From assembly GCA_020809425.1 (NCBI GenBank), contig JAGGDC010000002.1, positions 1 through 64,000 on the forward strand: a DNA stretch of 64,000 nt, read 5' to 3'. The translations under genes were made by a program, and so were the position numbers. This document shows, piece after piece, positions 1 through 10,072 of this stretch (positions are counted from its first letter, which is position 1; the number at the start of each line of letters is the position of its first letter). Below the pieces are notes generated by a model. The model did not search any database, had not been told where the DNA came from, and was given only the letters and a program-made list of their open reading frames with translations. This DNA is from Candidatus Synoicihabitans palmerolidicus (GTDB lineage Bacteria > Verrucomicrobiota > Verrucomicrobiia > Opitutales > Opitutaceae).

Positions 1-3000
1 CACAGACTTTGGCACGCCAGGTGAATGGCCGTGAGCGACGACGAACACATCGTATCGACCGCCAGGCTGGGTCCGTGCCAATCAAAAAAGTACGAGACCC
101 GATTCGCAATCGACGCATACGAAGAACTCAACGGCACGACCTCACCCGCGGAGACATCTCCCGCGCCGTACAATTGATATTCCCCGTACATCACCCCCAC
201 AAAGACTCCCACTGATCGGCCAGCCCACGCTGATCGCCGGTAACCGGCATCCTCCAGCGCCTGCCAAACCGTCTGCAAAAACAAACGCTCCTGCGGATCA
301 AGCGCATAGGCCTCACGCGGAGTCACCCCAAAGAAACCAGCATCAAATTTTTCCACTCCCTCGATGAAGCCCCCCCACTTATTGCGGGTCTTGCCCGGTT
401 TGCCTGACTCCGGATCATAAAATTTCCGCCAGTCCCAGCGCTGCAACGGAATCTCCTCAATACAATCGCGGCCATCACGTAGATTTGCCCAAAACATAGC
501 CAGATCATCTGCCATCGGATAACGTCCCGCCACCCCGATAATCGCGACGTCCGTGGCTTTAATCTCCCGGTTCTGCCCCGGTTCCGCAGCTGGCGTCGGC
601 TGACCCTCCGCTTGGATTACTCCTCCGTTCAGTAGTGCCGTTCCGATGCGCTCATCCGTGCTTCCGCCGATCAACCGCAGTGCCCTCTCCCCGTGTTGAG
701 CGACCAAATATTCGGCCAGTTCAGCCAACGTCTGATGCTCGAAGAGCAACGTTTTGGACAACTCACCAAAATCCACCTCCAGCCGTCGCGTGAAGTCCAT
801 CACCATGACTGAATCGATCCCGAACTTCTCCAACGCATCCATTGGTTGAATACGTTCCACCGGCAGTTTAACCAGCTCTGAAAAACGAGTCGTCAACCAT
901 GGCAAGAGCGCCACCACCGTGCGATCAACATCTGCGGAAACCAACTGCATGGGGGGAGGCGATTTCACCACCCGCGCGCGGTCGCCCGGCTTAAGCAAAC
1001 GCTCAATTGATCGCTGGTCCCCCGCCAACAAAGCCAAACGCGGTCGACCGAGACGCACGGCTTCCTCCAAACGGATCAAACCCTCTTCAGGCTCGAGCAC
1101 TCTCAAACCGACCTGAGCCAACTTGCGTTGCTCGACGTCGGCATCGCGTCCCATACCGACGCCCCTCCACAAGGGCCATGCCACTGAAACCGTAACTCCC
1201 GAGCACTCCCCTTTCATTCGCCGGGCCTCGCGCAGTTCAGCCCATCCGTCCATAAACCCATTGGCATAGGCGTAGTCGGCTTGCCCGACATTACCCAAAG
1301 TCGCCGCCACCGAAGAAAACAAAATGAAACAGTCCAAGGGATCGCCCTGAGTCGCCGTATCAAGTACCTGCACCCCCGCAACCTTGGGCGCCAACACCCT
1401 CTGGGCGGAATCCGAAACCTTGTCTCGCACGAAACGATCATCGAGCACGCCGGCGGCATGAATGACCCCATGCAAAGAGCCAAAGTGGGCCCGCGCCATT
1501 GCCAGCGCCCGCTCCACCTCGGAACCGACCGTGACATCAGCAGCCACATAAATCGCCTCGCCACCAGCCGCTCGAATCGACGTCACCACCGCATCGCTCA
1601 CCGCGCCCGACTCCGATCGACCCATCAATACAATCCGAGCGCGAAACCGGCTCGCCAAGTGTCGGGCTACCGAAGCGCCTAGGCCTCCGGCGCCACCGGT
1701 GATCAAGTAAACGCCTTCCGGTCGAAATTCCGTGGCCACACTCGGATCCGACGGCACCCAAATTTCCGGTACTTCAATTTCTCTTCGACCGTGTGACCAT
1801 CGCACGACGGCGGCCTCGTCTATTGCACCTAACTCTCTCAACCACGCCTCCGTGTTCGACGGTTCAATATCCACCGCCACCATGCGGAGATGGGGTTTTT
1901 CCAAACTCAGACTTCGCGCGTAACCGCCCCATGCCGCCCCCACGCCCCCGGTCACGATTATGCGCACCTGTTTTTCGTTCACCGATCTCACCAACGATCG
2001 CATCAACACCATGAGCTCCGTCGTCGAACCTTCGTCCTTTACTCGCACGATGATGGTATCTGGTACGTCGGCAACGTTGTCCGTCGCATCAGCCAGGCTC
2101 AAATGCCGTAGGTGTAATGCCGGAACTCGGGTTTGCAGGCTTTCACCCCATCCCGGTTCGCCGCCGATCGTCCAGATTCGCCCGGCGTGAATTGCCGCCG
2201 GCGCCTCCGTTTCCTGCCAGCGCGGCTTCAACCACACCAGGTCTTCGGGCTCAGATTGCGCGGGCGAAGCGTGCAGCACACGCATGCTCATTCCCGTCAG
2301 GCTTGTCACCACATTTCCCTGCTCATCGAGCAAGCGCACGCGAAAGCGCAGGAGTCCTCCTTTCGCCTCCATCCGTTCGACGTGAGCCCATCCGCGTTCC
2401 GGCACCTGCCCAAAACTCACCTCCTCGACGGCGAACGGCACCGGGAGACCACTCGCGTCTTTACGACCCAAAGCCGCGGTGGACTGCAAGGCCCCGTCCA
2501 ACAAAGCCGGAGGAAGCACCCATCCCGTCCCATCATCTGGCGCCAACTCCAACCGGGCCAATGACTCCGTATCTGAAAACTGAATAAACTGCACCGCCCG
2601 CATTCCCCGTCCCAAGCTCAACCCAACGTCTTCGCAACGCGCATACAATTCCTCCGCGTCCAATCTACCGTCACACCTTGCCTGCACCGCCGTGATATCG
2701 ACCTGCTCAGACGGGTTGACCAGCGCGCTCCCGCCCAATCGTAGTCGACCTTCCGCGTGCACCACAGCATCCGAACCCGACACAATCGTGAACTCCACAC
2801 TCCGCTCCTCACGGTTGAGCCGAATTTCAACCTCGGTGGGTGCAGTCACCACCAAGGGTTGTCGCCAGGCCACATGATGCAGCGAGACCGTGTCTCCCAT
2901 CATGCCGAGTTCGCGCGCCGCCACCACCGCCATCTCCAAGTAGGCCACTCCCGGTAATGTCGCTTGACCATTAACCACATGATCTCGCAGGAAAAACTCG

Positions 3001-5798
3001 TCGCCCGACCATCGCGTAGTGAAACACACCTGACCAAACGTCGACGTATTGCGGTGCAATAGTGGATGCAGTTGAGTCACTCGCATTTCGGTATCCACCA
3101 ACTCGGAGGTCTGCTCTGACCAGTAGCGTTCCCGGGCGAACGGATAACCGGCGAGTGAAACTCTCCGACCCATTCCGGACGGAAATAGTTGCTCCCAATC
3201 AGGCTCGACTCCCTTGACGTAGAGCGCACCCAGCACGCCGAGTTTTTCCCGCCAAATCCCGGGCAGCTTTCGAACCACCGTCAACTCACCAGCTATCTGC
3301 GCCGCCATTTGCTGGTGAATTAACGCATCGGCCTCGTCCGTGGTGAGGTGTGACGTTGAGCGCAAAACACCCGATCGTTTGCCGCCTGATCCAAGAACAT
3401 TCAAATCGTCCCGCAACGCCTTGATCGACGTCGCCACCATGGCCAAACGTTCTTCGAAATGCGCGCGTCCCAAGGCCAGGGTAAACGCCACGTCGACCAG
3501 ATTCATGTCATCGGTTAAGTGCTCAGCGGTGCTCTGCAGCAGCTCGGTCAAAGCCTCGGGAGTGTGGACGGAGAACACCATGAGTTGCGCCGAATCCGGT
3601 TCCTCGATGGCGGCAACTGGTCCGATCCTGGGAGACTCCTCTAACACGAGATGGCAGTTGGTCCCGCTGAAACCATAAGAACTCACGGCAGCGCGACGGG
3701 GTCGCCCCTCCACTCGAGGCCATGGTGTGAGTTCGGCAACGGGCCGAAACGGACTCTCGGTGAAATCGATGTACGGATTTACCTTCTGCAAGTGGAGAGA
3801 ACGGGGGATCTGCCCGCTGCGAAGCGCACCCAAAACCTTGATGACGCTACACACGCCGGCCGCGGCCATCGTGTGACCGATATTGGACTTCACCGCCCCG
3901 AGTAAACAACCGCCCTTATCCGACCGAAAACGACGGTAAGTCTGCGTCAGGGCTTGCACCTCCACCGGATCGCCCAGCTTGGTGCCGGTACCATGTGACT
4001 CCACATAGTCGATGCTTTCCGGCGTCACACCGGCCCGTTCGTAGGCTTCCAATTGCACCTCAGTCTGCGCCAGACCGCTCGGCGCGGTGATCCCATTGGT
4101 ACGACCATCCTGATTGATCGCCGATCCCTTAATCACTCCGTAAATCGTGTCCCGATCACGTTGCGCTGCCGTCAACGATTTTAGAACAACAACGCCCGCC
4201 GCCTCACCCGGCACAAAACCATCCGCTGCAGCGTCGAACGTTTTACAGCGTCCGTCTGGCGCCAACATGCCCATGGAGCCCAAGGCAAGGTAGACCTTTT
4301 CCGAAGCAAACACGCGTACGCCACCCGCCAGGGCCAAATCGCATTCCCCTCGTCGAAGACTTTCGCACGCCAAATGGATCGCCACCAGAGAGGAAGAACA
4401 CGCCGTATTGATCGCGATACTGGGTCCATGTAGATCCAGGAAATAGGAAATGCGCGCCGCCAAAATCGATTCTGCGTTCCCCTGAAACAGCGGCGCCTTT
4501 TCCGTCCCGGCGAGCGCCGCCGACACCCGTCCAAGGTAATCACTCGGTTCCACGCCCGCAAAAACGCCGCACTTCCGAGCCCGTCGGGTGGAGGCGCCCG
4601 CATAACCTGCGTCCTCGAGTGCATGGTAGCACTCCTGCAGGAAAACACGCTGTTGTGGATCGGTTGCTTCGGCCTCCCGGCCCGAGATCGCGAAAAACAT
4701 CGGATCAAACTTGTCCGCATCAGTTAAAAACCCACCCCACTTAAACGAGGTCTTATCAGGTCGCTTGGCGTTGGGATCGTAAAACCGAGAGTGATCCCAA
4801 CGGTCTGGCGGCACTTCCGTAATTGAATCCACCCCGTCGCGCAAATTTCGCCAAAATTCTGTCACCGTATTTGCGCCTGGAAACCGCCCAGCTAAACCGA
4901 CGACCGCAATATCATTCCTGGACTCGGCGCCGACCAGCGGGGGTGCCCCCATGTTGGTCTCAACCCGACTTGTCGAGGGGAGTGAACAGGTTTTTTCCAC
5001 CGCCGAAACGGGGGGCGACACTTCATTTTCTGTCGCCAATTCGGTCATCAATCCCTCCCCGACAATAAATGTCGCGAGACGCTCCACGCTGGCGTGATCA
5101 AACAAAACCATTGGTTTCAATTCAATGCCCAAGACACGGTTCAGCTCGTTAACGAATGCCACGCCGACAATTGAATCCACCCCGTATTCGGAAAACGGTG
5201 ACTTCACATCCAAATCACCCGGTGCGAGACGAAGAATTCGCTCCAGCGCCGTTGCCACCCGGATCTGGACGTCCGCCACATTGACGTTCGACCTCGCACA
5301 AATGGAGCCCGTCGAATCGTCAACATTTTCCCCCTTCGGCATACCCACGGCCAAGCGCCGAGCCATGATCAGCTCGCATTGGTTCGACTCGATCTTCACT
5401 TCCGCACCTTTGTCCCGCATGTGAAATTCCCCAAAACTCGCCGTGGTCAAAACCTCCAGCCATATCAATCTAGACATCCGCGGGATCTCCAAGATGGCTC
5501 GTCCCCCTGCGACCAAGGCCTGATTTAGTCGCGCAACTATCACCGCAATCGCGGCGATTTCTCGGGGCAATGCCGTAACGGCAATCAGGGAAAATCCATC
5601 TCCAAACTCATCCTCGAGAGGAGTGCCCCGACGGAGCAAACGCTCTTCTCTCACTGCCTCCCGGACCCTTGACTCCGCTTCCTCAGGTAAGGGACCGATG
5701 ACCGCCACCGACCCTGAGGATGTGTCTTGTCGAGCAAACGCCGCAACCGCCGAGGCCAACCTCAAACGCAAAGAATCGAGCTGCATTTCGTCGATCAT
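1..5798 (-). CDS. trans-AT polyketide synthase, partial (MT tail-ACP-KS-DH-KR-ACP-KS)
   Basis: Modular type I PKS, 1932 codons in one open frame to the left edge, no stop. Domains by residue: 1-170 resembles the last part of a C-methyltransferase (GG-containing strand near 120); ACP with Ser209 (GVDSIV); KS from about 295 with Cys467 (TACSSSL), His602 (HGTGT), His642 (NIGH); a KS-side linker ending in YPFARERYW with no AT domain; DH from about 911 with His940 in HVVNGQATLPG; KR with TGGAGGLG at 1367, an LDD motif (B-type) and Tyr1509; ACP with Ser1663 (GIDSVM); second KS with Cys1918 (DTMCSSSL). Missing AT with this linker means malonyl units come from a separate acyltransferase. Residues about 1094-1112 are scrambled by two compensating indels (2521 and 2461), removing the DH aspartate. 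The ATG at 5798 directly follows an in-frame TGA at the IS3 edge, so the true N-terminus is probably lost. Confidence 0.93.
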   Translation of the reverse strand, partial: MIDEMQLDSLRLRLASAVAAFARQDTSSGSVAVIGPLPEEAESRVREAVREERLLRRGTPLEDEFGDGFSLIAVTALPREIAAIAVIVARLNQALVAGGRAILEIPRMSRLIWLEVLTTASFGEFHMRDKGAEVKIESNQCELIMARRLAVGMPKGENVDDSTGSICARSNVNVADVQIRVATALERILRLAPGDLDVKSPFSEYGVDSIVGVAFVNELNRVLGIELKPMVLFDHASVERLATFIVGEGLMTELATENEVSPPVSAVEKTCSLPSTSRVETNMGAPPLVGAESRNDIAVVGLAGRFPGANTVTEFWRNLRDGVDSITEVPPDRWDHSRFYDPNAKRPDKTSFKWGGFLTDADKFDPMFFAISGREAEATDPQQRVFLQECYHALEDAGYAGASTRRARKCGVFAGVEPSDYLGRVSAALAGTEKAPLFQGNAESILAARISYFLDLHGPSIAINTACSSSLVAIHLACESLRRGECDLALAGGVRVFASEKVYLALGSMGMLAPDGRCKTFDAAADGFVPGEAAGVVVLKSLTAAQRDRDTIYGVIKGSAINQDGRTNGITAPSGLAQTEVQLEAYERAGVTPESIDYVESHGTGTKLGDPVEVQALTQTYRRFRSDKGGCLLGAVKSNIGHTMAAAGVCSVIKVLGALRSGQIPRSLHLQKVNPYIDFTESPFRPVAELTPWPRVEGRPRRAAVSSYGFSGTNCHLVLEESPRIGPVAAIEEPDSAQLMVFSVHTPEALTELLQSTAEHLTDDMNLVDVAFTLALGRAHFEERLAMVATSIKALRDDLNVLGSGGKRSGVLRSTSHLTTDEADALIHQQMAAQIAGELTVVRKLPGIWREKLGVLGALYVKGVEPDWEQLFPSGMGRRVSLAGYPFARERYWSEQTSELVDTEMRVTQLHPLLHRNTSTFGQVCFTTRWSGDEFFLRDHVVNGQATLPGVAYLEMAVVAARELGMMGDTVSLHHVAWRQPLVVTAPTEVEIRLNREERSVEFTIVSGSDAVVHAEGRLRLGGSALVNPSEQVDITAVQARCDGRLDAEELYARCEDVGLSLGRGMRAVQFIQFSDTESLARLELAPDDGTGWVLPPALLDGALQSTAALGRKDASGLPVPFAVEEVSFGQVPERGWAHVERMEAKGGLLRFRVRLLDEQGNVVTSLTGMSMRVLHASPAQSEPEDLVWLKPRWQETEAPAAIHAGRIWTIGGEPGWGESLQTRVPALHLRHLSLADATDNVADVPDTIIVRVKDEGSTTELMVLMRSLVRSVNEKQVRIIVTGGVGAAWGGYARSLSLEKPHLRMVAVDIEPSNTEAWLRELGAIDEAAVVRWSHGRREIEVPEIWVPSDPSVATEFRPEGVYLITGGAGGLGASVARHLASRFRARIVLMGRSESGAVSDAVVTSIRAAGGEAIYVAADVTVGSEVERALAMARAHFGSLHGVIHAAGVLDDRFVRDKVSDSAQRVLAPKVAGVQVLDTATQGDPLDCFILFSSVAATLGNVGQADYAYANGFMDGWAELREARRMKGECSGVTVSVAWPLWRGVGMGRDADVEQRKLAQVGLRVLEPEEGLIRLEEAVRLGRPRLALLAGDQRSIERLLKPGDRARVVKSPPPMQLVSADVDRTVVALLPWLTTRFSELVKLPVERIQPMDALEKFGIDSVMVMDFTRRLEVDFGELSKTLLFEHQTLAELAEYLVAQHGERALRLIGGSTDERIGTALLNGGVIQAEGQPTPAAEPGQNREIKATDVAIIGVAGRYPMADDLAMFWANLRDGRDCIEEIPLQRWDWRKFYDPESGKPGKTRNKWGGFIEGVEKFDAGFFGVTPREAYALDPQERLFLQTVWQALEDAGYRRSAWAGRSVGVFVGVMYGEYQLYGAGDVSAGEVVPLSSSYASIANRVSYFFDWHGPSLAVDTMCSSSLTAIHLACQSL

Positions 5799-6302
5799 GG
5801 GTCAGTTAAAAAGGTGTTCCACCAGGATGTCATCGAGACTTCGTGGTTCGGGTGGTGGTAATAGGTTGAGCGTGGCAGCTCCAACAGTTCGCACTGCCGG
5901 GCCACACTCAGCTTCGGATGCTCGGTTTCGATCATGCTGCGGCGCTCCTTACTCTCCAAATGGGCCAACTTTTTTTGAGCCACTCGAGCTCCATCTGCAG
6001 CTGCCCGATCCGCGCATACAGTTCCTTTTCTTTCTTTGCGATTCCGCTCGATCTCGTCGCGCACCTGCGCCGAGGGCTTCGCGAAGACCTCCGGCAACCG
6101 CTCGGACACCTCCTTCTTCCACTGACTCACTTGCACCGGATGCACCTCGTGACGCTGCGCGATTACGTGGATCGGCTCGATTCCCTTGAGGGCTTCGAGC
6201 CCTACTTTCGCTGTGAACTCGACACTGAAGGCACGTCGTTGCTTCGACATATTGGACTCCTTTGGGATTTAATCATCCCTCCTGTCCAACTTCATGGGTC
6301 CA
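5799..6302 (-). mobile_element. truncated IS3-family element
   Basis: Encodes an IS3 OrfA (start 6250) with the usual helix-turn-helix region (EFTAKVGLEALKG, HPVQVSQWKKE) followed by the first residues of OrfB (SVARQCELLELPRSTYYH). An A7G run (forward 5970-5976) matches the programmed -1 site used to join OrfA and OrfB. About one extra base in an AAAGAAAGAAAAGG stretch near 6035 also breaks OrfA. OrfB stops after roughly 35 residues, where the sequence joins the PKS, so the catalytic DDE domain is missing. Outer boundary 6302 is set by a TGGGTCCACCTCA end. The element is inert and probably cut off the 5' end of the PKS gene. Confidence 0.8.
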
Positions 6303-6640
6303 CCTCACTTGCCATTTTGCGGGCCGTGATTTCACAACTTACTTACACTACAAGCTACCCCGACAAATCACGAGAGGGGCACGCCGTACCCATAAAACAA
6401 GAAAAGAAGATAATTTGTGAAAAAATTGAGCCGGCGCCTACTCCCTTCAATTACTTCCTCACAAGTCTTCATTGACCAAAGGCCCATGGGAAAATAATTT
6501 TCTTCCTCACCGAATCATCACGCGAACCCTACGGAAGGTGTAGTAAACTGTGACTAGTCATTTAACAGGTCCCATACCCCACTATTATTACTATTTATTC
6601 ACCCCCAAAGGGGTGTAGGGAAATAGACCGGGCCAGCGGG
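6303..6640. other. gene-free stretch
   Basis: AT-richer than the neighbours, with stops in all frames and no RNA gene that I recognise. It lies between the IS3 remnant and the IS4-type remnant and is most easily read as IS-derived scar tissue. Confidence 0.5.
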
Positions 6641-6833
6641 AGGAAGAAAGGGTGCTCGGCCCAGGCGACCGAGGTAGAACCTTTCGATTGGCCAACGTTG
6701 GCGATAAGTCTCGGCGAGTACCGTGGCCGGCGCATCCCACAGATTAGTCCAACATGCCATGCGTCGTTGGTGCTCTTGATCGTAGAGGCTGACCCCACTT
6801 GGAGCTTCCCCTGCCCGCTCAATCGCGACAGTG
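6640..6833 (-). pseudogene. IS4-type transposase C-terminal remnant
   Basis: The minus strand keeps about 60 codons reading WTNLWDAPATVLAETYRQRW followed by PIERFY. The spacing Y-2-R-3-E (YRQRWPIE) is the catalytic signature of IS4-type DDE transposases, and TNLWD resembles the strand before it. No start, no N-terminal domain and no inverted repeats could be found. It ends just upstream of the next plus-strand gene. Confidence 0.5.
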
Positions 6834-6846
6834 ATTTCTTCGACCC

Positions 6847-7708
6847 ATGAAGCGCTTCCCTGCCATTCTGGCCGTTTCGCTGGTCGCCAACCTGCTGCTG
6901 GCCGCCGCTTGGTTATCCGCCCCTCGTCCCACCCCATCCGCTCCACCCGCCCCGGCCACACCGTCGGTCGCGTCACCCCGCGTGTCCCCGGTCGCTCCCG
7001 TCCCGGAGTCGGCGAGCAATCCGGTGCTCGCGTGGTCCGACTGGCTCACCACCCAAGCCTCCGGTCGCTCCACCGCCGAGATCGTGGCCGGTCTGCGGGC
7101 CGCCGGTTGTCCGCTGCCCATGCGGCGCGCCATCGTCGCCGATCTGGTGGATCAGGAGTTTGCTGAACGCCGAGCCGCCATCCGCGCCTCCCACCCGCCA
7201 CGGCGATACTGGGAACTCGGATTCCGCAAAGATGCCGTTCCGATGAACGCTCGCCACGACTTGGTCATCCTGGATATCGAAGCGCATGCGCGTCGCCGTG
7301 CACTCCTCGGAGAGATGCGCAGCTCCCGCTCCCTCCAAAACCGTCTGCGCGATTTTGCCCCCACCGAATCCGAATATCGCACGCTTTACCCCTTGTTTAC
7401 CGCCGCTGCCAAGGCCTCGCGTGAATATTAGGCCACCACCACGGCGACTCGCTTCATTCGGCGCGCCGGCGGAAGCCGCTCCCGTCATGGCCCGCTTGCA
7501 GATCGACACACAGGCCGCCGTGCGCGACCTCGCCCACAACCCGCAACTCGACGAGGTCGGCCGCGCCCGCGCGCTTGCCGCACTCCAGCAAAACGCACGT
7601 GAGCGCCTGGCCTCAACGCTGACCCCCGAACAGCTCGAACGCTACGAACGCGCCTTGGGCCTTTGGATCCCGCGTCTCACCACCCCGCCGCCGCTCCCCC
7701 GCAACTGA
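6847..7708 (+). pseudogene. secreted hypothetical protein, frameshifted (paralogue 1)
   Basis: The first frame (6847-7431) starts with an N-terminal membrane or signal segment (FPAILAVSLVANLLLAAAWL), a proline-rich linker and a helical domain containing FAPTESEYRTLYPLFTAA. It stops there, and a second frame continues to 7708 (MARLQIDTQAAVRDLAHNPQ onward), so one or more indels lie near 7428-7490. The next gene has the same plan, including the similar FSPTESEFRDVFRLYTAANR block, so the two are tandem paralogues. Function unknown; the architecture suggests an exported helical protein. Confidence 0.6.
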
Positions 7709-7725
7709 AGCCCCGCCTCGCCTCG

Positions 7726-8817
7726 ATGAAACCGTTTCGCCTCCTGCTTATCCAGTCGCTGCTCGGCAATGTGTGGCTCGCCGCCCGGGTAAGCACTCAC
7801 GTTCGCGCCCAACCCGAAACGCCCGCCCCCAACCTCGCCGTCGAACGCATTGAAACGACTCCCCTCGCCGCACCCGCCCCAGTGCCGGAACGCACCTTCC
7901 GCGCAACTGCTCAGGATCTCCGCGCGGCCGGATTGAGCCCCGCTTTGGTGGAGCGCATCCTCACCCAGATGCTCAACGAATCCGAACCGGTTGAGAAACG
8001 CGATTATTGGCAAACATCCCCGCGCATCCCTACGAGCGATCGCCTGCGACGCGAAACCGAGCGCGAACAGGCGCCGCGTGACGCGCTCGGCGACGACCAT
8101 CGCTTCGGCGCCAAACGTATCGCCTCACTCCGCAAGGCTTACGGCGACTACACCCCGGAACAGCTTGACCAGATCGACGCGCTACTCCGCGACTACAAAA
8201 AGATCGGCGTCAAAGTCCGGGCGGAGCCAACCGATGCCATGGCGCGCCGGGAAATGAATGCTTTGCTCACCACGGAGCTGGAGACCGATCTGCTCAATCT
8301 ACTCGGCCCCGAGGGCTTCTTCGACTATCAGGTCCGCAACAGCCCTAACTCTCCTATCCTGCGCCACGTCATGGGTGCCTTCAGTCCCACCGAGTCGGAG
8401 TTTCGCGACGTGTTCAGGCTCTACACTGCCGCTAACCGGTTATGGCCGGAACTCGCTCCCGTCCGACACTGCGTTCCGGGATTTCATTGCCGATCCCGCC
8501 AACCAATCGGCCCTCGTCGCAACCTTGGGTGACGAACGCGCCTGGGAACTCGAATTGGTCTCCGACCCCAAACTGGCCGCCGAAGCCCGCTTTCTCAGCG
8601 CCCTCGATCTCCCTTCCTCGTCCTTGGTTGCGCTTCAGGGCTACTCCGCGCTCGCCAGGAGAGCGCGCTCGCGGCGCTCGCGCCTGCGGCCGAGGGCACG
8701 CCCTCACCGGAAAGTCTCGAGACCGCCCGCCTCACCCTCACCCAAATCGCCGCCGACCTCGACTCCTTGCTGACTCCGGAAATTGCGGCCCGCTATCGCG
8801 AGACGCACGGCTATTGA
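7726..8817 (+). pseudogene. secreted hypothetical protein, frameshifted (paralogue 2)
   Basis: Starts MKPFRLLLIQSLLGNVWLAA, then a charged helical region (YTPEQLDQIDALLRDYKKIG) and the FSPTESEFRDVFRLY block shared with the upstream gene. The frame breaks near 8455 and again near 8650. Reading across the breaks restores a C-terminus ending LTPEIAARYRETHGY with a TGA at 8815-8817. About 360 residues when intact. It lies 17 bp after its paralogue, so the two were probably co-transcribed. No known family recognised. Confidence 0.6.
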
Positions 8818-9002
8818 CTGAAGATACCGGAGCCGGTCGAAATACCGCTGCCCCCGAATTAGGGGAGTCTTTCGAAAGAAAGGAGGTGCCCACGGGCGCC
8901 ACTCTTCCTCACTCGACGTGGTTTCAAAACGAAAGCAACGCAGGGTAAAAACAAAGGCACCAAAGCCCCTCCGCCGCGGCTCCACGGAGTCAGGACCTTC
9001 AA

Positions 9003-9350
9003 CAGCAGGCTGATGGGCTTCCCGTCCCTTCGTTCCCTGCTGTAAAAACAGAACCACATCCGACATAGCCCAGTCCGGCGCACGGTCGTCGACAAGCGAC
9101 GCCCCCTACCTCCTGCTTCCGTGTAGTCCGTGGTCCAAACCCAGCAGGCTGACGGCTCCGCTCTCCTCTGTTCCCTCCTGTAAAACAAAACCACATCCGA
9201 CCTCGCCGAGTCCGGCGCGCGGCCGTCGACAAGCGACGCCCCTTTTACATCCTGCTTCCGTGTGGTCCGTGGGCCAAATCCCGCAAACTGACGGCTCCGT
9301 TCTCCTCTGTTCCCTCCTGTAAAACCCAATCCCTACCCGCTGACGGCCTT
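9003..9350. repeat. 139-bp tandem repeat, 2.5 copies
   Basis: Copies begin at 9003 (CAGCAGGCTGA), 9142 (same) and 9281 (CCGCAAACTGA, partial), giving an exact 139-bp period with about 15 percent divergence between units. Each unit includes a GTCGTCGAC/GCCGTCGAC palindromic patch and a CTTCCGTGT segment. Short minus-strand reading frames cross it but look like by-products of the repeat. The rest of 8818-9391 shows no gene. Confidence 0.8.
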
Positions 9351-9427
9351 CGTTCCCTTGTGAGGAGATCCGAGAGGATCATGTCGTTACTTTGTCACAA
9401 TACTTGTGCAAAGGAGCTGGGCGGTTC

Positions 9428-10072
9428 ATGGACAATACGGACCGCTACCAGAGGAGCTGTCGACGAATTGAAACCACCCTCAGGGTATGGAAATCGTATC
9501 AAGGAATACGCCCAATGCGCCGTCAGGAGGCATGGAAATGCCGAAATGAGTATGACGCTGAGTTGCAACGTTATCACGACATGACCCCGCTCAGACTTTC
9601 GCTGGTCAGCGCCGGGCCGGTCGCACTGACTTCCCGCGACCTCTCCGACAGGGACGCTGCACTGCTGGTCGACCGATGCTGGGAGGCGCTGACTGCCCTA
9701 CTCGCCGAATTACATCGCCGGTTGATGCGCAGTCTACACATTGCAGTGCTCCATTCCCGATTATCGAGCGACCAGCTCAAGATTGATCCACGTTTCAATG
9801 CTTTCCACAAGCGATTGATTCAACTGATTACGAGCCCGTTATCTCAAGCGAGCCATGCGGAAGTTCTACGACTCGCCGAACAGCTGATGCGGGACGAATA
9901 TAGCGATCGCCATCAGCTGGCGGGCACCTTGATGGCCTGCTTGGGAACGGTTCCGCCGCCCCAAGCCATGCCAACATTTTCAGGCGATTTCGCTGACGAA
10001 GTATGTCTGTGTGCGGATCTCGCCCGGGGATGCGCCCCCTTTGCGGACGTGACCTATAACACGCCCGTGTAG
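9428..10072 (+). CDS. hypothetical protein, probably truncated
   Basis: About 214 codons from an ATG at 9428 (MDNTDRYQRSCRRIETTLRV). The middle is a plausible helical protein (DAALLVDRCWEALTALLAEL, HAEVLRLAEQLMRDEYSDR), but the last 20 residues look like out-of-frame translation. The gene may once have continued into the degraded region that follows. No family recognised; no operon partner is visible. Confidence 0.35.
   Translation: MDNTDRYQRSCRRIETTLRVWKSYQGIRPMRRQEAWKCRNEYDAELQRYHDMTPLRLSLVSAGPVALTSRDLSDRDAALLVDRCWEALTALLAELHRRLMRSLHIAVLHSRLSSDQLKIDPRFNAFHKRLIQLITSPLSQASHAEVLRLAEQLMRDEYSDRHQLAGTLMACLGTVPPPQAMPTFSGDFADEVCLCADLARGCAPFADVTYNTPV

Noticed and set aside
4181..4720. Separate minus-strand gene of 179 codons
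   Set aside because: Out-of-frame reading of the KS domain; the PKS frame is continuous through this stretch with all KS active-site residues.
6303..6640. tRNA or other structured RNA gene in the gap
   Set aside because: No cloverleaf or conserved T-arm sequence could be found by eye.
9003..9350. CRISPR array
   Set aside because: Period of 139 bp, whole unit repeated with no distinct spacers, and no cas genes nearby.
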